Positions 60,734-64,000 of a DNA stretch of 64,000 bases are shown piece by piece. The number at the start of each line of letters is the position of its first letter. The stretch's first letter is position 1. The translations under genes were made by a program, and so were the position numbers. Under the pieces are notes generated by a model. That model was not told the DNA's origin. It was given only the letters and a program-made list of their open reading frames with translations, and made no database searches. The DNA lies in contig NZ_CP118613.1 in the NCBI RefSeq assembly GCF_028993555.1, forward strand, positions 59,872 to 123,871, in the 5' to 3' direction. The stretch comes from Ensifer adhaerens. GTDB lineage: Bacteria > Pseudomonadota > Alphaproteobacteria > Rhizobiales > Rhizobiaceae.

Positions 60734-61066
60734 ATGAACATCACCAACTACATCCAGTTCGACGGCGACAACCTCGACACCGCAAAGGGCGCCGGCCTCA
60801 TCTCCACCATCGACCGCGACATGGACATCAAGGTTGTGCCGTTCGCGTCCGAGAATGAAAAGGCCCCGACGCACCGCGTCTACGCCAAGTCACCGCGCGG
60901 TCATGACATCGAGGTCGGCGGCATCTGGAAGAAAGAGAACCAGGACGGCAAGCCGTACTACACCCTGTCGATCCGCAAGCTTCGCTACAACGCCAATCTC
61001 GGCCGGTTCCCCGGCCAGGACGACGCCTCTTTGCAGGCGATCATCGAATGGGAACCACGCGATTAA
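60734..61066 (+). CDS. DUF736 family protein
   Basis: 110 residues from the ATG at 60734 (AGAGGAGTG upstream). It shows the DUF736 core: small strand-rich protein with HRVYAKSPRGHDIEVGGIWK and KPYYTLSIRKLRYNANLGRF. DUF736 proteins are widespread on alphaproteobacterial plasmids next to repC, ArdC and transfer genes. The role is unknown; an OB-like nucleic-acid-binding fold has been suggested by resemblance. Single gene behind a long leader. Confidence 0.88.
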   Translation: MNITNYIQFDGDNLDTAKGAGLISTIDRDMDIKVVPFASENEKAPTHRVYAKSPRGHDIEVGGIWKKENQDGKPYYTLSIRKLRYNANLGRFPGQDDASLQAIIEWEPRD

Positions 61067-61186
61067 ACCGCTCACAGCGCCCGGCGAGCAGCCGGGCGCC
61101 CACCTTCGAAAGGCCGGAGAATCCGGCAAAGTGCTGGATTTTCAGCATTTTTCCTGCTAGGGTGGCCCGTAACTGGAGATTTGCCG

Positions 61187-61390
61187 ATGAATGTTCATTC
61201 CCGCCGTCCGGATCGTTCCCCGGAAGCCATCGAGAAGCGGCGCAAGGCCGCCGAGCAGGCGCGCGCTGCCAATATCCGGCAGGGCTACGTTCACGATCCT
61301 GCCCTCGAGGAGGCGACCGCGCGGTATGTTGCCGGCGACATCACCCGCGAGGAATACCGGCAGCTCATGATCGAGCCGCCTGTCAGATAA
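61187..61390 (+). CDS. VbhA-like antitoxin
   Basis: 67 residues from the ATG at 61187, chosen over a TTG two codons earlier because of its spacing to GGAG. The layout is that of antitoxin VbhA: a first helix, the inhibitory segment, then PALEEATARYVAGDITREEY. In VbhA-type proteins the inhibitory motif is (S/T)xxxE(G/N); here it reads ANIRQG (residues 28-33), so Ala replaces Ser/Thr and Gln32 replaces the inhibitory Glu. It precedes the Fic gene by about 70 bp, with a terminator between. Confidence 0.75.
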   Translation: MNVHSRRPDRSPEAIEKRRKAAEQARAANIRQGYVHDPALEEATARYVAGDITREEYRQLMIEPPVR

Positions 61391-61415
61391 CCTCCCGATC
61401 AACCTTCAAGAGCAG

Positions 61416-61446
61416 AAGGCCGCCTGCTGAGAGCTGGCGGCTTTTT
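61416..61446 (+). terminator. Intrinsic terminator/attenuator between antitoxin and Fic toxin
   Basis: GCCGCC (61419-61424) pairs with GGCGGC (61436-61441), extended by AAG/TTT, and is followed by a T-run. It lies after the antitoxin stop and immediately before the Fic start at 61460, so most transcripts would stop before the toxin gene. Confidence 0.75.
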
Positions 61447-61459
61447 GTTGAGCTTCGCC

Positions 61460-62509
61460 ATGGCTGATGACCGCCCCAAAGGCTCCTACACCTACCCCAC
61501 AACGTCAGACGATCCGGACCGGACGAACGTTTTAAAAAACAGATGGGGAATTGAAACCCATTCCGAGCTTCGCGTGAAAGAGTATCGCGCGACCGCCGTG
61601 CGGATGCAGGAAATTGCTGAAGGAGACGGCCCGAAAGGCAATTTCGACAAGGCTCACCTGAAGGCGATTCACGGCTACATTTTTCAGGATGTCTACGAAT
61701 GGGCCGGTCATACGCGCAACGAGAGTCCCCTCGTCGAGGGACAGCGCGTAGAGCCGATCGGCGGACTCTCCAAGGGCGGCACGTCCTTCCTGCCCGGTTC
61801 GCGCATAGAAATGGGCCTGGACGAGGCGCTGAAGCCGATCCGAGATCCGCGGGCCCTTCGCAATGCAACGCCGGAGGAGTTTGCTGACCGGGCCGCAAAG
61901 GTCCTCTCAGAGCTGAACTATGTGCATCCATTCAGAGAGGGCAACGGGCGTGCCCAGGAGGCGTTTATTTCCGAGCTGGGCCGCCATTACGGCCGAGAGA
62001 TCGATTTTTCCGTAATCACCAGGCCGCGCATAATCGAGGCGTCGATCGAGACTACGAACGACCCGTCCAGTCCCGCAATGAAGCATGTGATAGAGGACGC
62101 GATGAACCCGGCCCGCCGGGAGGCCATTCGATCCGCATTCGAAGATTTGCGCGAGGTCGGCGAAGAGCCTCTGCAACACCATGTTCGCACCGCCCGCCCG
62201 GGCGAGGAGATCACAGGAACGGTTCTCGGCCACGACGATCGCATTGCCAGCCTTGTGACCGATCAAGGAATTGTCGTCGCCGACCGCGCGGATCTGCCGG
62301 AGAGATTGCCGGACGACGGGGAAATTACCTTCACTGCCCGATCGGACTTGTCCCGAGTGACGCGAGAGCAGCCGGCCCAGGAGGCGCAATCGCAGGCGGC
62401 GCCATCGAGGCAGCCACAGCAGGACCATGACTCGGAGTTGAAGGCGATCGAGGCGCAAATGGCGGCACAGCGCAGTCGTGAGCGCGACGACGACGATCGT
62501 GGGCGGTAA
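61460..62509 (+). CDS. Fic-domain protein (VbhT/FicT-like) with altered Fic motif
   Basis: 349 residues from the ATG at 61460; a TTG at 61445 lies in the terminator. The Fic domain (about residues 60-190) has FDKAHLKAIHGYIFQDVYEW, the beta-hairpin flap GTSFLPGSRIEM, and the catalytic loop HPFREGNGRAQE (residues 156-167). The catalytic His156 is present. However, the twelfth position, Arg in the consensus HPFx(D/E)GN(G/K)RxxR, is Glu167. A C-terminal region of about 160 residues includes a small BID-like or OB-like segment (GEEITGTVLGHDDRIASLVT) and a Gln/Ala-rich tail. It may modify nucleotides onto targets such as gyrase, but with altered activity. Confidence 0.88.
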   Translation: MADDRPKGSYTYPTTSDDPDRTNVLKNRWGIETHSELRVKEYRATAVRMQEIAEGDGPKGNFDKAHLKAIHGYIFQDVYEWAGHTRNESPLVEGQRVEPIGGLSKGGTSFLPGSRIEMGLDEALKPIRDPRALRNATPEEFADRAAKVLSELNYVHPFREGNGRAQEAFISELGRHYGREIDFSVITRPRIIEASIETTNDPSSPAMKHVIEDAMNPARREAIRSAFEDLREVGEEPLQHHVRTARPGEEITGTVLGHDDRIASLVTDQGIVVADRADLPERLPDDGEITFTARSDLSRVTREQPAQEAQSQAAPSRQPQQDHDSELKAIEAQMAAQRSRERDDDDRGR

Positions 62510-62729
62510 CCGGCCCATCGGCTTTAAAGCTGCAAGAGCTATCCATGAGCAGAAAGCGCCAATGCTCTGCGCCCTCCCCGTCCGTTGGGTGATTTGACGG
62601 ACAAGCTACGATAGCCCCTCCCCCACGCAACCGCTGGCGCGGTCCTCCACTCTGTTGCGGCCCTGCGGGTGCATGGGCTCGCTTCGGCTATCGCCGTTTT
62701 TTGCCGTCAACCAACGGAAGGAGACGGCA
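62510..62729. other. Leader upstream of ardC
   Basis: 220 bases without a gene. GC-rich short repeats resemble in style, but not in sequence, the leaders at 6781 and 49260. Confidence 0.4.
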
Positions 62730-63614
62730 ATGCAGAGCATCAAGGACACCTACCAGCGCATCACCGATGCCATCATCGAGCAGCTTGAAGCCGGCACAAA
62801 GCCGTGGATCCGGCCTTGGCGCGGAAACAGCCGCGGCTCCCTCGTTCCGCGCCGCGCCACAGGCGAAGCCTATCGCGGAATCAACGTCCTGATTCTGTGG
62901 CTCGCAAGCGAACTCGCCGGCTACGAGGAAAACACCTGGATGACCTACCGCCAAGCTCAGGATCTCGGCGGACAGGTCCGAAAGGGCGAGAAAGGTGCCC
63001 TCGTCGTCAAGTATGGCACTTTCACCCCGAAGGAGCGCGAAGGTGACGACGAACGCGCCATCCCCTATCTCAAGGGCTACACGGTCTTCAATGTCCAGCA
63101 GATCGAGAACCTTCCATGCCGGTTCTATCGACCGATCGAGGAGCTGCCGGCGACGCCAGTTCCGCATCTTGAGACCGTCGAAACCTTCGTCCGCAACACC
63201 GGCGCGGCGATCACCTACGGCGGAACAACCGCGTGCTATCGTCCCGCCCCCGACGACATCCTCATGCCCGATCGGGCACGCTTCGTCGACGAGGTTCACC
63301 TCTACTCGACTTTGCTGCACGAAATGTCGCATTGGTCAGGTGCAAAGAATCGCCTAGATCGCGACCTGAGCGGCCGTTTCGGCAGTGAAACCTACGCCAT
63401 CGAGGAGCTGGTTGCCGAGCTCTCCGCTTCATTCCTCTGCGCTGATCTTGGAGTGGCCCACGATCCTCGCGACAATACCGCCACCTATCTGGAAAGCTGG
63501 CTCAAGGCGTTGAGGAACGACAAGCGGGCGATCATCACAGTGGCCGCCAAGGCTCAGGCAGCAGCCGACTATCTGCACGGGCTGCAAGCGCGGCAGCAGA
63601 GCAGGGCCGCTTAG
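62730..63614 (+). CDS. ardC: ArdC-like antirestriction protein
   Basis: 294 residues from the ATG at 62730 (GGAAGGAGACGG upstream). N-terminal ArdC_N ssDNA-binding domain (ITDAIIEQLEAGTKPWIRPW, RGINVLILWLASELAGYEEN, MTYRQAQDLGGQVRKGEKGA). C-terminal zincin-like metallopeptidase domain with LLHEMSHWSGAKNRLDRD (HExxH) and the downstream ELVAELSASFLCADLG. ArdC-type proteins protect incoming plasmid DNA from host restriction and are typical of leading regions. No defect was seen. Confidence 0.93.
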   Translation: MQSIKDTYQRITDAIIEQLEAGTKPWIRPWRGNSRGSLVPRRATGEAYRGINVLILWLASELAGYEENTWMTYRQAQDLGGQVRKGEKGALVVKYGTFTPKEREGDDERAIPYLKGYTVFNVQQIENLPCRFYRPIEELPATPVPHLETVETFVRNTGAAITYGGTTACYRPAPDDILMPDRARFVDEVHLYSTLLHEMSHWSGAKNRLDRDLSGRFGSETYAIEELVAELSASFLCADLGVAHDPRDNTATYLESWLKALRNDKRAIITVAAKAQAAADYLHGLQARQQSRAA

Positions 63615-64000
63615 CGGCCTTCGCTCCTCTGCCTTGGCACCTCATCGAGCGAGTGCCTGTGAAAGATCGCATCCCGCCAGACTACCTTGGGAGAGAGCCT
63701 ATTCCTTGGGGGAGGGCGATCGCTTCGTGACCGGCTTCTACCGGTCGCTTGTGGCAGTTCGACTCATTGGTGAGTCGCAATACCTGCAACCGATTCGTTC
63801 GCAGAATCGAATTCGACGACGGCTTTCGGCACGTTTTTCTACTGGAGTTGTCAACTGACAATTCAGGTAAGTCTCTGATATCATGCACCGAATCCAGTTC
63901 GCCACAACCGTTAATTTCAGTTAACTAAAAACTCCTTGACGCCAACGCGCGATTCAAGATCATTTGCGGAAACTTCAATGAATTTCTGGATTTTGCGTGA
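63615..64000. other. Non-coding right edge of the window
   Basis: No gene is supported in the last 386 bases. The sequence turns AT-rich from about 63760 and may hold a promoter for a gene outside the window. Confidence 0.4.

Overview
The window looks like part of a rhizobial (Rhizobiaceae, Sinorhizobium/Ensifer/Rhizobium-type) plasmid. Evidence: a stand-alone RepC-family replication gene with an antisense RNA hairpin upstream; a ParB-like gene, DUF736, an ArdC antirestriction gene and a VbhA/Fic module, a typical rhizobial plasmid gene set; a pRiA4b ORF-3 family gene; and high-GC coding DNA. No tRNA, rRNA or CRISPR array was seen.

Layout. 1-6.2 kb: 3' part of a large unidentified protein translationally coupled to a small partner (candidate two-gene module), a lone LigD-type ATP-dependent DNA ligase, an alpha-r14-like small RNA candidate and two XRE-type repressors. 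6.2-10.1 kb: a hairpin-rich leader followed by a coupled operon of four plasmid genes (DUF3846-like and unknowns). 10,111-38,219: a complete 28.1-kb Tn3-family transposon with 38-bp inverted repeats and a 5-bp ACTGA target duplication. It carries tnpA, tnpR and about 20 sugar-acid genes: gnd, three ABC importers, three LacI regulators, gntK, idnO, idnD, a 2-hydroxyacid dehydrogenase, two beta-hydroxyacid dehydrogenases, a gluconolactonase-like lactonase, a DUF336 protein and a cytochrome b561. 38.2-40.6 kb: small plasmid proteins, a UPF0149 protein and an L,D-transpeptidase. 40.6-48.5 kb: one giant SpvB/FG-GAP/RHS protein. 49.2-58.0 kb: a second copy of the hairpin-rich leader in front of a ParB-like gene, which is split by a 6.5-kb Tn554/RIT-like element with three tyrosine recombinases. 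58.2-64 kb: the replication region (ctRNA candidate, repC, nuclease), DUF736, VbhA/Fic and ArdC.

How the genes fit together. The transposon cargo encodes a continuous route from L-idonate to 5-ketogluconate (IdnD), D-gluconate (IdnO), 6-phosphogluconate (GntK) and ribulose 5-phosphate (Gnd). Uptake systems and a lactonase accompany it. At least eight near-identical palindromes built on TGTTATCGATAACA, plus a ninth relaxed site, lie in the cargo promoters next to the three LacI genes, so the cargo looks like one self-contained regulon that moves as a unit.

The plasmid backbone genes resemble the leading-region genes of conjugative plasmids (ArdC, ParB-like, DUF3846). The repeated structured leaders in front of two of them may be shared control elements. 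Most assignments rest on motifs and gene context read by eye, without database searches.
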